The notes beneath the pieces are model-generated. The model was not told the DNA's origin. It saw only the letters and a list, made by a program, of their open reading frames with translations, and ran no database searches. Positions 43,514 through 52,848 of a DNA stretch of 64,000 bases are shown piece by piece. The number at the start of each line of letters is the position of its first letter. Positions within the stretch are counted from its first letter, which is position 1. A program made the position numbers and the translations under genes. Source of the DNA: Paenibacillus sp. 1781tsa1 (GTDB lineage: Bacteria > Bacillota > Bacilli > Paenibacillales > Paenibacillaceae). The stretch lies in contig NZ_JAMYWY010000001.1 in the NCBI RefSeq assembly GCF_024159265.1, forward strand, positions 1,612,001 to 1,676,000, in the 5' to 3' direction.

Positions 43514-44869
43514 ATGGCAAAAAAAGTGACATTTGACTATAGCACGGCACTGCAATTTGTAAATCAGCACGAAGTGGATTATTTCGCTGAACCGATTCGT
43601 TTGGCTCATGAGCAGCTCCACAACGGAACAGGAACAGGGTCCGACTATCTGGGCTGGATTGACCTGCCAACGGCTTATGACAAAGAAGAGTTCGCCCGCA
43701 TTCAAAAAGCAGCTGCCAAAATCCAAAGCGACTCCGAAGTACTGATCGTTATCGGTATTGGTGGATCTTACCTGGGTGCACGTGCAGCGATTGAAATGCT
43801 GACACACTCTTTCTATAACAACCTGCCAAAAGATAAACGCAAAACACCTGAAATCTATTTTGCAGGAAACAATATCAGTTCCACATATGTAACTCACTTG
43901 TTGGATCTGGTTGAAGGCAAAGATTTCTCCGTAAATGTTATCTCCAAATCCGGTACAACAACAGAGCCGGCAATCGCTTTCCGTATCTTCCGTGCAGCAT
44001 TGGAAGAGAAATATGGTAAGGAAGAAGCTCGCAAGCGCATCTACGCTACAACAGACAAAGCACGTGGTGCATTGAAAGAACTGGCGAATGCAGAAGGATA
44101 CGAATCTTTCATTATCCCTGATGATGTAGGTGGACGTTACTCCGTTCTGACGGCTGTAGGTTTGCTGCCTATCGCAGCAGCGGGTATCAGTATCGAAGAA
44201 ATGATGCAAGGTGCGGCTGACGCATCCAAGGAATACAGCAACCCGAACGTAGCTGAGAATGAAGCATATCAATATGCTGCTGTTCGTAACGCATTGTATC
44301 GCAAAGGTAAAGGAACTGAGATTCTTGTAAACTATGAGCCATCCCTGCACTTCGTGTCCGAGTGGTGGAAACAGTTATTCGGAGAGAGTGAAGGCAAAGA
44401 CTACAAAGGGATCTATCCTGCGTCAGTTGATTTCTCTACAGACTTGCACTCCATGGGTCAATTCATCCAGGAAGGTAGCCGGAATATCTTCGAAACCGTG
44501 ATTCAGGTTACTGAAGTTGCGGAACATATCTCGATCAAATCCGATCCGGATGACTTGGATGGTCTGAACTTCCTTGAAGGTAAAACGATGGACTTTGTTA
44601 ATAAAAAAGCGTTCCAGGGAACACTGCTTGCACATACAGATGGTCAAGTACCAAACCTGATTGTGAACATTCCAGATATGACTCCATATTCTTTCGGATA
44701 TCTGGTATACTTCTTTGAAAAAGCATGCGGCATCAGTGGCTACCTGCTGGGCGTCAATCCATTTGACCAACCAGGTGTGGAAGCTTACAAGAAAAATATG
44801 TTTGCATTGCTGGGCAAACCAGGCTTTGAAGAAGAGAAAGCAGCGCTCGAAGCGAGACTTTCCGAATAA
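43514..44869 (+). CDS. pgi: Glucose-6-phosphate isomerase
   Basis: A 451-residue glycolytic enzyme. It shows [35 protein letters not shown], the [17 protein letters not shown] signature and [15 protein letters not shown], as in the shorter Firmicute GPI type. ATG 43514 has AGGAGG 11 bases upstream; the upstream extension of the frame is repeat DNA. Single gene. Confidence 0.97.
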   Translation: MAKKVTFDYSTALQFVNQHEVDYFAEPIRLAHEQLHNGTGTGSDYLGWIDLPTAYDKEEFARIQKAAAKIQSDSEVLIVIGIGGSYLGARAAIEMLTHSFYNNLPKDKRKTPEIYFAGNNISSTYVTHLLDLVEGKDFSVNVISKSGTTTEPAIAFRIFRAALEEKYGKEEARKRIYATTDKARGALKELANAEGYESFIIPDDVGGRYSVLTAVGLLPIAAAGISIEEMMQGAADASKEYSNPNVAENEAYQYAAVRNALYRKGKGTEILVNYEPSLHFVSEWWKQLFGESEGKDYKGIYPASVDFSTDLHSMGQFIQEGSRNIFETVIQVTEVAEHISIKSDPDDLDGLNFLEGKTMDFVNKKAFQGTLLAHTDGQVPNLIVNIPDMTPYSFGYLVYFFEKACGISGYLLGVNPFDQPGVEAYKKNMFALLGKPGFEEEKAALEARLSE

Positions 44870-44966
44870 TTCATCGGTCTGCTCATATAGTTAAATAAGC
44901 TAATGTAAATCTATCCGGGGATTACTGTTGAGTATAATGCAGGGTTCCCGGATATAGATAACCAGG

Positions 44967-45003
44967 GCAGTTCGTCCGCGTTCACGCGGGGAACTGCTTT
45001 CTT
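44967..45003 (+). terminator. Terminator after pgi
   Basis: GCAGTTC at 44967-44973 pairs GAACTGC at 44991-44997 with inner CCGCG/CGCGG, then TTTCTT. Confidence 0.75.
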
Positions 45004-45045
45004 GTAAAATGGGACTCAGGAAAAGACTAGAAAGTTGGATTTGGG

Positions 45046-45678
45046 ATGATCGAACGTTATCGCACGGTTCGAGGACCGGGCAATCTGGAAATTGTAATCA
45101 AGAAGTCGCGATTTATCGGTCACATTATGCCGGTCACGACAGAGGAAGAAGCCGTTGCCTTTATTGATGATATCAAGAAAAAACATTGGAATGCGACTCA
45201 TAACTGCTCTGCGTACATGATTGGGGAGCGGGATGAGATCCAGAAGCAATCCGATGACGGGGAACCTAGCGGAACAGCAGGGAAACCCATTCTTGAAGTA
45301 ATCAAAAATCAGAAATTGAAAAATGTGGCAATTGTGGTTACACGATACTTTGGGGGAATCATGCTTGGAGCCGGTGGGTTAATTCGCGCTTACACGGATG
45401 GGGCTGTGGCAGCCATTGAAGCCGGAGAAGCCATTACCAACGTGCTGCATCGTGAAGTGTTTGTTGAGCTGGATTATACATGGTTGGGTAAAGTGGAAAA
45501 TGAGTTAAGGAGCCGGGAAGTCCGTACAGGTGAAACTGGATTCACCGATAAGGTTACGTTGACTTGTCTTCCGCCGGATAGTGAAACCGAGGCTTTTGTA
45601 GCCTGGATCACGGATTTGACGCAAGGGCAATCCCGGATCACGGAGGGACAGCGGCTTTATTTTATTGAAGGGGAATAA
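45046..45678 (+). CDS. YigZ/YvyE (IMPACT) family protein
   Basis: A 210-residue protein of the UPF0029/IMPACT family. The N-terminal domain has SRFIGHIMPVTTEEEAVAFI, HNCSAYMIG, SDDGEPSGTAGKPIL and VTRYFGGIMLGAGGLIRAY; the C-terminal DUF1949-like part follows. Members are linked to translation control in eukaryotes; the bacterial role is unclear. The ribosome site before ATG 45046 is weak. It is 5 bases upstream of the TetR gene. Confidence 0.92.
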   Translation: MIERYRTVRGPGNLEIVIKKSRFIGHIMPVTTEEEAVAFIDDIKKKHWNATHNCSAYMIGERDEIQKQSDDGEPSGTAGKPILEVIKNQKLKNVAIVVTRYFGGIMLGAGGLIRAYTDGAVAAIEAGEAITNVLHREVFVELDYTWLGKVENELRSREVRTGETGFTDKVTLTCLPPDSETEAFVAWITDLTQGQSRITEGQRLYFIEGE

Positions 45679-45683
45679 AATAT

Positions 45684-46292
45684 ATGGCTAGAAGAGCAGT
45701 CGAACAGGAGTTGTCGAGGGAGCGGATACTGGAGGCGGCGAGGCACCTTTTTATTACCAAAGGATACCGCGCCATTTCGATGCGAAGCATCGGCCAGCAT
45801 CTAGGCTATAGTCATGGGTCGCTGTATTATCACTTTAAGGAAAAGGCAGAGCTGTTCTATGCCATCGTGGTTGAAGATTTCAATTATCTGGGGCATTTGC
45901 TGCTGCAAGCTATGGTCAGGCCGGTTCGTGATGATGTGAGCAAGGTAGAGCACATTATGATGGAGTTTATTCGTTTTGGTCTGGAGAATCCCTATCAATA
46001 CGAGATTATGTTTATGATCAGGGACGAAGAACTGTTGTCTTATTGTCGTACCGAACAGGGACGCTGCTTCGAATTATTTGCATCGATTATAAGGCAGTAT
46101 ATGAATGAAGCGAACTGTACGGAAGAGGATATTCAAAGGGTACCGCGTACGCTATTTTTGGCTATGCACGGATTCATTTCTTATTACATTCAGGATCGTT
46201 TATCGTTTGAGGAGATTGAATCGTCTGCGCTGTCTCATGTCAAAGTGCTGTGCCGCAATCTGGGTCAGCAGCCTGAGTCTGGCGTCCAATAA
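45684..46292 (+). CDS. TetR/AcrR-family regulator
   Basis: A 202-residue regulator. The DNA-binding domain includes ILEAARHLFITKGYRAISMR and GYSHGSLYYHFKEKAELFYA (residues 14-60); the rest is a helical ligand-binding domain. ATG 45684 follows GAAGGGGA located in the end of the yigZ-like gene, so the two are co-transcribed. The target genes are not evident. Confidence 0.88.
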   Translation: MARRAVEQELSRERILEAARHLFITKGYRAISMRSIGQHLGYSHGSLYYHFKEKAELFYAIVVEDFNYLGHLLLQAMVRPVRDDVSKVEHIMMEFIRFGLENPYQYEIMFMIRDEELLSYCRTEQGRCFELFASIIRQYMNEANCTEEDIQRVPRTLFLAMHGFISYYIQDRLSFEEIESSALSHVKVLCRNLGQQPESGVQ

Positions 46293-46395
46293 TGGCGCAA
46301 TTGTTGCACCCCTACACTTCAGGGCGGTGATTTGTCATAACTTTAATTCTTTATCACATTGTCTCGCGAAAGTTAATGAGCACAGAAGACCAAGT

Positions 46396-46436
46396 CAGGC
46401 GGCTCCGACCCGGTATGAGGGTGGACCGCCTGTTTG
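46396..46436. terminator. Terminator between TetR gene and yjbQ
   Basis: CAGGCGG at 46396-46402 pairs CCGCCTG at 46426-46432 with inner TCC/GGA, then TTTGTG. It lies between convergent genes. Confidence 0.65.
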
Positions 46437-46481
46437 TGTATGCAAAAACGAAAGAACAGATGCAGGCCTGTTGGACTGGAA

Positions 46482-46883
46482 CTAGCCTTCCATGATTTTG
46501 AGGAAGTACTCCCGCTCACGTGGTCCATCGAATTCGCAAAAATAAATGCCTTGCCAGCGGCCAAGCAGCAGCCTGCCTTCGTGAATAATCACCGTCTGTG
46601 ATGGCCCTGTTGTAATCGATTTGAGGTGAGAGGCTGTATTGCCTTCGGCATGTCGATACTCGGGATGCTCCCAAGGATACACTTCATCCAGACGGAGCAA
46701 GACATCGTGTTTCACATCCGGGTCAGCATTTTCGTTGATGGCGATACCCGCTGTTGTATGTGGGCAGTAGATGAGCACCGTCCCATTCTGCACACCGCTA
46801 CGCTGGACAACCTGCTTCACGTCCCGTGTGATATCCTTCATTTCATCTCGTGTGGAAGTGGATATATTCTTCGTATATAACAT
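46482..46883 (-). CDS. yjbQ: YjbQ-family protein (UPF0047)
   Basis: A 133-residue protein with VLIYCPHTTAGIAINENADPDV, HAEGNTASHLKS, and LGRWQGIYFCEFDGPRER, all family signatures. YjbQ homologues have a weak thiamine-phosphate synthase activity; the natural role is uncertain. ATG 46883 has AAGGAGTGAT 9 bases upstream. Single gene. Confidence 0.92.
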   Translation of the reverse strand: MLYTKNISTSTRDEMKDITRDVKQVVQRSGVQNGTVLIYCPHTTAGIAINENADPDVKHDVLLRLDEVYPWEHPEYRHAEGNTASHLKSITTGPSQTVIIHEGRLLLGRWQGIYFCEFDGPREREYFLKIMEG

Positions 46884-46980
46884 GTTAGATCACTCCTTAT
46901 AATTCTTTACTTACCCTCGATTGTACCTTAACCACTACATACCAAACAAACCACATATGACTTTGATCACAGAAAATGCA

Positions 46981-47142
46981 TGATAACGGAGAGGACAGAA
47001 ATAACTTGAAGAAGCGAAAGCTAAAAGCTTTCTATAAGAAAGCTGCTTCGGAAGCATAAGCCTCACCTTTACCACCGGATTTCCCCTTTAATAAAGGGGA
47101 TTAAAGAAATCTGGGGATAACAGTGATCGGAAGGTTGTTGTC
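46981..47142 (+). repeat. Dispersed intergenic repeat family R1, copy B
   Basis: Same orientation as copy A, with the left edge GATAACGGAGAGGACAGAA, one core unit AAGCTTTCTATAAGAAAGCT and the right edge CTGGGGATAACAG. It lies in the 494-base gap between yjbQ and cysT, upstream of the cys promoter. Confidence 0.75.
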
Positions 47143-47213
47143 GCCTCGCAGTGTACAGGTGCGATTTTAATTAATTGATCTTATATCTGGCCTAATTATA
47201 TTCAATAAAAGCA

Positions 47214-47243
47214 TTGACGATTAGCACTGCAAACTGGTAAAGT
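47214..47243 (+). promoter_or_regulatory. Likely promoter of cysTWA-sbp
   Basis: TTGACG at 47214-47219 and TAAAGT at 47238-47243 with an 18-base spacer. A leader of about 130 bases follows, containing GGAGCTAAAGCCGGAGGC, without a recognisable riboswitch. Confidence 0.5.
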
Positions 47244-47377
47244 ATCAGAAAAGCAAAACCAAGTAGACTAATGGGAATAATAATAAAGTAATATCATCCA
47301 ACTTAGGAAAATGTCGTATTGAAGCCAGGAAGACTGCCGACCGGAGCTAAAGCCGGAGGCTGGGAGGGAACGCAGCA

Positions 47378-48193
47378 ATGAATACCGTTCTTCGTCATAA
47401 GGGATGGACTTGGGGATTCCGCAGTACCGTATTGTTATATTTTATCGTACTTATTGTACTTCCAATCATCGGTGTGTACGTCAATTCCTTCTCCGAAGGA
47501 TGGAGCAACTTTGTTCAGAGCATTATGGACCCCATCGCGTGGAAAGCCGTACTGCTGACGATTCGGTTGGCCGTGATTGCTACGCTGATTAATGTGGTTC
47601 TGGGCACAATGATTGCCTGGGTGCTGACAAGGTATCGCTTTGTAGGTCGATCGTTTCTGAACAGTCTGGTTGATCTCCCGTTTGCACTGCCAACAGCGGT
47701 GGGCGGCTTGATGATTATGCTGCTATTGGGTCCGGTCAGTGCCATCGGGAAACTGGCAGAATCCATGGGGTTTGAGATTGTATTTCACCAGCCCGCAATT
47801 GTTATCGCGATGACTTTTGTCACGTTTCCGTTTGTGATCCGTGCGGTGCAGCCTTTGCTGGAAGAAATCGATCCTTCCGAGGAAGAGGCCTCGTACACGA
47901 TGGGGGCATCCAAGGCTCGCACGTTCATGCAGGTTATTCTGCCATCCATGGCACCTGGCATGATCAGTGGAGGGATGCTCGCTTTCTCCAGAGGACTTGC
48001 TGAATTCGGGGCTGTCGTGCTGGTGGCTGGTAACATTCCGGGAAGAACACTGACTGCTTCTGTATTTATTTACGGGGAGATTGAAAGTGATAATCCCACG
48101 GGCGCCGCTGCTGTATCCGTGTTGCTCCTAACGCTCTCCTTCCTGATCCTCTGGCTGATCAATCTGGTGCAGATGCGGGGGAGAAGACGATGA
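47378..48193 (+). CDS. cysT: Sulfate ABC transporter permease CysT
   Basis: A 271-residue permease with about six helices and the EAA loop EEASYTMGASKARTFMQVILP. SFSEGWSNF and LVDLPFALPTAVGGLMIMLL are typical of CysT/CysU. It pairs with CysW for sulfate or thiosulfate import. ATG 47378 has GGGAGGGA upstream. Ends in an ATGA overlap with cysW. Confidence 0.93.
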   Translation: MNTVLRHKGWTWGFRSTVLLYFIVLIVLPIIGVYVNSFSEGWSNFVQSIMDPIAWKAVLLTIRLAVIATLINVVLGTMIAWVLTRYRFVGRSFLNSLVDLPFALPTAVGGLMIMLLLGPVSAIGKLAESMGFEIVFHQPAIVIAMTFVTFPFVIRAVQPLLEEIDPSEEEASYTMGASKARTFMQVILPSMAPGMISGGMLAFSRGLAEFGAVVLVAGNIPGRTLTASVFIYGEIESDNPTGAAAVSVLLLTLSFLILWLINLVQMRGRRR

Positions 48194-48987
48194 GACGACT
48201 CTTAATCGGATTGACGTTTGCGGTATTTATCATACTGCTGATCATCCCGCTTGGACGCATTTTTATTGGTGCATTTGAAGACGGGGCGGGTGGATTCCTG
48301 AAAGGACTGATGCGCCCTGAGGCGCTACACGCCTTGATGATGACCGGACTGGTGGTCCTGGTGGTCACCCTGTTAAATACATTGTTTGGCATCATGATGG
48401 CTCTGTATCTGGTTCGTGCCGGATGGTTGAGTGAACGGATAAAAGGGCTGCTGAACAGCATTGTAGACTTGCCTTATGCCGTATCTCCTGTCATTGGCGG
48501 TTTGATGATAGTGTTGATGTTGGGACCTAACAGCATTATGGGTGCTTTTTTTGAAGGGATTGGATTCAATGTGGTCTATGCCTTCCCGGGTATGGTGATC
48601 GCAACGTTATTTGTTACCTTTCCACTAATGGTAAGAGAGGTCATGCCTGTCCTGCAGGAACTCGGTTCTCAGCAAGAAGAGGCCGCATCTACACTTGGCG
48701 CCTACGGCTGGAGAACATTCTGGAGTGTGACATGGCCTTCGATCCGCTGGGCGGTAGTGTATGGTTTAGTCTTGACGGTTGCGCGCTCGCTTGGGGAATT
48801 CGGTGCAGTGCTGGTTGTATCAGGTAATATTATGAACAAAACGCAGACAGCAACAACCCTGGTGTACCAGGATGTTGAGAATTTTAATGTAGCTGCCGCA
48901 AATGGTGTCGCATTGGTGCTGGTCACCTTCTCCGTCGGGCTGCTGCTCATGATGGAATGGGCCAAGAAGCGAAAGGAAGTGCATTGA
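48190..48987 (+). CDS. cysW: Sulfate ABC transporter permease CysW
   Basis: A 265-residue permease. NSIVDLPYAVSPVIGGLMIVLML and the EAA loop EEAASTLGAYGWRTFWSVTWP are seen, with SLGEFGAVLVVSGNI after it, as in CysW. Overlaps cysT by 4 bases; cysA starts just past its end. Confidence 0.93.
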   Translation: MRRLLIGLTFAVFIILLIIPLGRIFIGAFEDGAGGFLKGLMRPEALHALMMTGLVVLVVTLLNTLFGIMMALYLVRAGWLSERIKGLLNSIVDLPYAVSPVIGGLMIVLMLGPNSIMGAFFEGIGFNVVYAFPGMVIATLFVTFPLMVREVMPVLQELGSQQEEAASTLGAYGWRTFWSVTWPSIRWAVVYGLVLTVARSLGEFGAVLVVSGNIMNKTQTATTLVYQDVENFNVAAANGVALVLVTFSVGLLLMMEWAKKRKEVH

Positions 48988-48988
48988 T

Positions 48989-50053
48989 ATGCATGTAGAA
49001 GTCCGTGATCTGAACAAACATTTCGGTGATTTTCATGCGGTAAAAGATGTCTCATTCGATATTGCCAAAGGCCATCTGATCGGTCTGCTTGGACCCAGCG
49101 GAGGCGGGAAGACGTCCATTCTGCGGATGCTTGCGGGTCTGGAGAATCCAGGTTCCGGAGAGATTCGCTTTCATGGAAAAGTGGTGAACCATCTGCCTCC
49201 ACAGGAGCGTGGAATCGGATTTGTATTCCAGAACTATGCCTTGTTCAAACATATGACAGTATTTGAGAATATTGCTTTTGGACTCAAGGTCAAGAAGACG
49301 CCAAAAGCCCAGATCCGTGATCGGGTTATGGAGTTGGTTGAATTGACCGGGTTAAAAGGTTTTGAACAGCGCTATCCACATCAGTTGTCTGGTGGGCAGC
49401 GTCAGCGTGTTGCTTTTGCCAGAGCACTCGCCCCGGAGCCGCAGCTGTTATTGCTGGACGAACCGTTCGCGGCCATTGATGCCAAGATCCGTCAGGAACT
49501 GCGTTCATGGTTGCGGGAGCTAATCGAGCGAGTGGGAATCACTTCGATCTTTGTAACGCATGACCAGGATGAAGCGATTGAAGTGGCAGACGAAATTATG
49601 ATTATCAGCCAAGGTCGTCTGGAACAGAAGGGTACTCCTTGGGATATTTACAAAAACCCGCAGACACCTTTTGTAGCTACATTTATCGGAGAGTCTACGG
49701 TTGTGGAGGATGCTTCACAGCTGAAAGGTTTCGAACATGCAGTCCAAGGTGAGCATACAAAAGCACTGATCCGACCGGAGTATATTGAGATCGGCTTGAA
49801 AAATGAGTTCACCATGTTGTCTGCAACGGAAAAAGGTACAGTCAAACATCTTCATTTCCGCGGCAGTCAATGGATGGTAGAGGTGGACGTACAGGGGCAC
49901 AAGTTAATCACATATCGTTCCCTGGAGAAAACGACCTTGGAGATCGGTCAACAAATTCGTGTCCTGGTACATCGCGCATACCTGTTCAATGACTCCAACA
50001 GTTGGGTGGTTGAGAACCGACTGAAGGAAGATCCGATGCCGGTGATGATTTAG
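48989..50053 (+). CDS. cysA: Sulfate ABC transporter ATPase CysA
   Basis: A 354-residue ATPase. Walker A is GPSGGGKTS (about residues 35-43), the Q-loop is VFQNYALFKHMTVFENI, the signature LSGGQRQRVAFARAL, Walker B LLLLDEPFAAID and the H-loop FVTHDQDEA. The C-terminal 110 residues are a TOBE-like regulatory domain. It starts 1 base after cysW ends. Confidence 0.95.
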   Translation: MHVEVRDLNKHFGDFHAVKDVSFDIAKGHLIGLLGPSGGGKTSILRMLAGLENPGSGEIRFHGKVVNHLPPQERGIGFVFQNYALFKHMTVFENIAFGLKVKKTPKAQIRDRVMELVELTGLKGFEQRYPHQLSGGQRQRVAFARALAPEPQLLLLDEPFAAIDAKIRQELRSWLRELIERVGITSIFVTHDQDEAIEVADEIMIISQGRLEQKGTPWDIYKNPQTPFVATFIGESTVVEDASQLKGFEHAVQGEHTKALIRPEYIEIGLKNEFTMLSATEKGTVKHLHFRGSQWMVEVDVQGHKLITYRSLEKTTLEIGQQIRVLVHRAYLFNDSNSWVVENRLKEDPMPVMI

Positions 50054-50077
50054 TCAAGTGGAAGAAAGGGGCTGCCC

Positions 50078-51142
50078 ATGCAGACGAGGAAGAAGAAAGT
50101 CATACTTTTATATGTTGCCCTCATGCTTCTGCTCGTCTGCATGACCGCTGGATGCAGCAAGCAGGAGGAGTCAAGCGAACAGAACGAGCCCGCTGGTAAC
50201 GATTCATCCAATACGCTGGTGATCGGTGCTTATAGTGTAGCGAAAGACGCTGTAGGCGAATTGCTGCCCAAGTTTCAGGAGGAGTGGAAGGCAAAGACCG
50301 GACAGACGATTAACTTCCAGGAGTCCTATGAAGCATCGGGTACACAGGCAAGAGCCATCGTTGGTGGATTCGAGGCGGATGTGGCCTTGCTCGCGATGGA
50401 GAGTGATATCGACAAGCTGGTCAAAGCCGATCTGGTTAGCCCCGATTGGAAACAGACCCCTAATGAGGGCATGATCACCCGCTCGATTGTTGTCCTGGGC
50501 ACAAGAGCAGGCAACCCGCTCGGAATTCATGATTTTCAGGATTTAACCAAGCCGGGAGTAAAGGTACTCTACCCTAATCCAAAGACATCCGGGGGCGCAC
50601 AATGGGATATTAATGCCATCTACGGTGCTGGATTAAAACTGTCGGAGGAGCAAGAGGGGAAGAAAGATCCTGCTGCAGCCAAGGCTTTTCTCGAACAGGT
50701 ACATCGTAACGTTGAGTCATTGGACAAGAGTGGGCGTTCTTCGATGGCGGCATTCGAATACGGTGTCGGTGATGTCATCGTCACGTATGAAAATGAATTG
50801 CTTGCCCGGATCGCCAAAGGTGTGGATTATGACATCGTTATTCCGAAAAATACGATCCTGATTGAGAATCCGGCAGTTGTAGTGAATAAGTATGCCGATA
50901 AACATGGGAATCGTGAACTGGCTGAAGCTTTTGTCGCATATTTGCGTACACCAGAAGCCCAGCGCATTTTTGCCAAGCATGGTTTTCGTTCAGTAGATCC
51001 GGATGTATTTGCACAGACCGAGTCCACATTCCCAACGCCTGAAGGATTATTTGATATCAACTATCTGGGTGGATGGGATGAGGTACGCAGTACGTTGTAC
51101 TCCAAACGCGGCGTGTGGTATCAGGTGCTTGCGGGAATATGA
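50078..51142 (+). CDS. sbp: Sulfate-binding lipoprotein Sbp
   Basis: A 354-residue receptor. The lipobox is VCMTAGC (Cys26) and the mature part has SYEASGTQARAIVGGFEADVA, YPNPKTSGGAQWDINAIYGAG and the FRSVDPDV region, which are the sulfate/thiosulfate-binding pattern (SBP/CysP). It is last in the operon, after the ATPase, while in many genomes it is first. ATG 50078 has GAAAGGGG upstream. Confidence 0.93.
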   Translation: MQTRKKKVILLYVALMLLLVCMTAGCSKQEESSEQNEPAGNDSSNTLVIGAYSVAKDAVGELLPKFQEEWKAKTGQTINFQESYEASGTQARAIVGGFEADVALLAMESDIDKLVKADLVSPDWKQTPNEGMITRSIVVLGTRAGNPLGIHDFQDLTKPGVKVLYPNPKTSGGAQWDINAIYGAGLKLSEEQEGKKDPAAAKAFLEQVHRNVESLDKSGRSSMAAFEYGVGDVIVTYENELLARIAKGVDYDIVIPKNTILIENPAVVVNKYADKHGNRELAEAFVAYLRTPEAQRIFAKHGFRSVDPDVFAQTESTFPTPEGLFDINYLGGWDEVRSTLYSKRGVWYQVLAGI

Positions 51143-51186
51143 GTATTGCTGATGTAATTGAATAGGAAACCGAGTATGTGGATACT

Positions 51187-51226
51187 AAACCTTCATTTCA
51201 ATGGAAGTAGAGATGGAGGTTTTTTA
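51187..51226 (+). terminator. Terminator of cysTWA-sbp
   Basis: AAACCTTCAT at 51187-51196 pairs ATGGAGGTTT at 51213-51222 and is followed by T residues. Confidence 0.75.
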
Positions 51227-51299
51227 CTGCCAAAAGGTTATAATAGAGGTATACTGAATCATGATTGTTACATAGTACTAGCAGGAAGGTGTGAGTTGG

Positions 51300-51746
51300 A
51301 TGAGTGCAGAGATCAAATTATCCCAAAGTACAGCGATTCGACTGGAGCAAGCCCGCGGTAAGGGGATGCCTGAGGAAGAAATATTAAAAGCCATTCAAGC
51401 CAAAGACGTTTCCGCTTTTGACGCAGTGTCTGAAGAGGAATACCGATATAATGAATTTTTCTCGTATGCGGACGAGCATGGTGAAAATCTGGAGGCAGCA
51501 GTGAAAGATGGCTACCGGATTACCTTTAACACACGTGGTGGGCTCGGAATCTGGTTGGAAAAGGCCTTTAAGGTGCAGCCAGAGAAAGACTTCACGGTGG
51601 GTGAAGGAATCGTCACCGGACTACACTTGAAACCGGAGCAGGCAGAGGTGCTGGCGAAGCGACTTGCGTCGAACTGGGTCATTACCGATACAAAGGATGT
51701 ACCTGCGGGTAAGGAATTGACACTAAAACTGCGGGCACTGGTGTAG
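51300..51746 (+). CDS. Uncharacterised conserved-looking protein
   Basis: A 148-residue protein without recognised domains. The first half is helical and charged (EILKAIQAKDVSAFDAVSEE), and the second half is beta-rich (YRITFNTRGGLGIWLEKAF; GIVTGLHLKPEQAEVLAKRL). It has no signal or membrane segment. ATG 51300 follows GGAAGGTG. It ends before a strong terminator, so it is a single-gene unit. Function not inferred. Confidence 0.65.
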   Translation: MSAEIKLSQSTAIRLEQARGKGMPEEEILKAIQAKDVSAFDAVSEEEYRYNEFFSYADEHGENLEAAVKDGYRITFNTRGGLGIWLEKAFKVQPEKDFTVGEGIVTGLHLKPEQAEVLAKRLASNWVITDTKDVPAGKELTLKLRALV

Positions 51747-51824
51747 TTCGAGCGTTGGGTTAATATGAGTTGAACGCTCCCGAATGGAGCAAAGCATGGA
51801 GATGAAGTCTGACGGTGAACAGTC

Positions 51825-51880
51825 AGACCACAGACTGTCCCGAATTGCAGTGGATAACTGCGGCGGGATGGTCTTTTTTT
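51825..51880 (+). terminator. Long nested terminator
   Basis: AGACCA, CCCG and GCAGT on the left pair ACTGC, CGGG and TGGTCT on the right, then seven T residues. It separates the unknown gene from the PhnP-like gene. Confidence 0.8.
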
Positions 51881-51938
51881 GCAAAAAGAGAGGTGCACGA
51901 TTACAATTTACATATTATTAGTTCAGGGGGAATGCAGA

Positions 51939-52727
51939 TTGAATCAGCTAACATTTCTGGGCACTGGCGATGCGATGGGCGTTCCACGTGTGTATTGCGA
52001 TTGCGAAGTATGTACAGAGGCGAGGCTTACGGGAGAGAATAAACGGATACGCTCTTCCGTTCTGATTGACTATGGTGGCGATGGTGCGAGTGAACAGTTC
52101 ATGATTGACTGCGGGCCGGACTGGAGATCACAGATGGAGGATCAGGGATTGCGCATGGTGCATACGCTGCTCATCACTCATGCCCATTTTGACCATATTG
52201 GAGGATTGCCGGAATGGGCGGATGCGTGCCGATGGTTGGGTGTAAAGGGACGTTTATATGCACCACGTGAAGTGATATCCACCATTCAGGGACAGTTTCC
52301 CTGGTTGGGGCGTCATATGGACTTTCTGGAAACGGATGATGATATTGAACTCGGCGGCTGGAAGGTGCATTCCTGGAAAGTATGCCATGGGCATAACGGG
52401 TATTCGTACGCGTATCGGCTGGATCGGGTGGGGTTTAGCTGGGCGTACTGTTCAGATGCCATTGACCTGAAGGGATCCGAGAAAGAGCCGCTGCACAGAC
52501 TGGATCTGCTGGTGCTTGGAACAAGCTTTGTGCATGAACTTGCGGAATTCTCCACACGTTCCGTGTACGATATGCGTGAAGCGCAGGAGCTGCTGCGGGA
52601 ACTGAAACCGGGTCATACCTATTTTACACATATGTCCCATGACGTTGATGTACGCCAGAATTATAATCTGGATCAAGGTATTACGATTGCCCTTACCGGG
52701 ATGAAAGTGCCGCTTGGAACCCTCTAG
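51939..52727 (+). CDS. PhnP-like metallo-beta-lactamase-fold hydrolase
   Basis: A 262-residue hydrolase. The start LTFLGTGDAMGVPRVYCDC followed by EVC gives the extra cysteine cluster of the PhnP group; the metal motif is THAHFDHIGGL, with later HGHNGYSY and FTHMSHDVD. PhnP is a phosphodiesterase acting on cyclic phosphates. The start is TTG 51939 with CAGGGGG at 51924-51930. No phn genes are nearby, so the substrate is open. Confidence 0.85.
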   Translation: MNQLTFLGTGDAMGVPRVYCDCEVCTEARLTGENKRIRSSVLIDYGGDGASEQFMIDCGPDWRSQMEDQGLRMVHTLLITHAHFDHIGGLPEWADACRWLGVKGRLYAPREVISTIQGQFPWLGRHMDFLETDDDIELGGWKVHSWKVCHGHNGYSYAYRLDRVGFSWAYCSDAIDLKGSEKEPLHRLDLLVLGTSFVHELAEFSTRSVYDMREAQELLRELKPGHTYFTHMSHDVDVRQNYNLDQGITIALTGMKVPLGTL

Positions 52728-52848
52728 ACTTATAAGCGGGAGCTAGAAACAAAAAATGATTTCAGAAGAGCGTATCCTTTGAAGGAGGTTCTTCGTTTAC
52801 ATAGTGTAAGTCACAATAATCAGGAACCAGCAAAGGGGGGCCCCCGAT

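Noticed and set aside
43469..44350. A 293-codon frame antisense to pgi
   Set aside because: Cysteine- and phenylalanine-rich shadow produced by the strong codon bias of pgi. The same holds for long frames antisense to tkt at 40651-42663.
47244..47377. Possible S-box or T-box leader before cysT
   Set aside because: The GC-rich GGAGCTAAAGCCGGAGGC region has none of the conserved S-box or T-box blocks.
51803..51880. Possible T-box riboswitch before the PhnP-like gene
   Set aside because: Only a nested terminator is seen; specifier loop and T-box sequence are missing, and the downstream gene is not amino-acid related.
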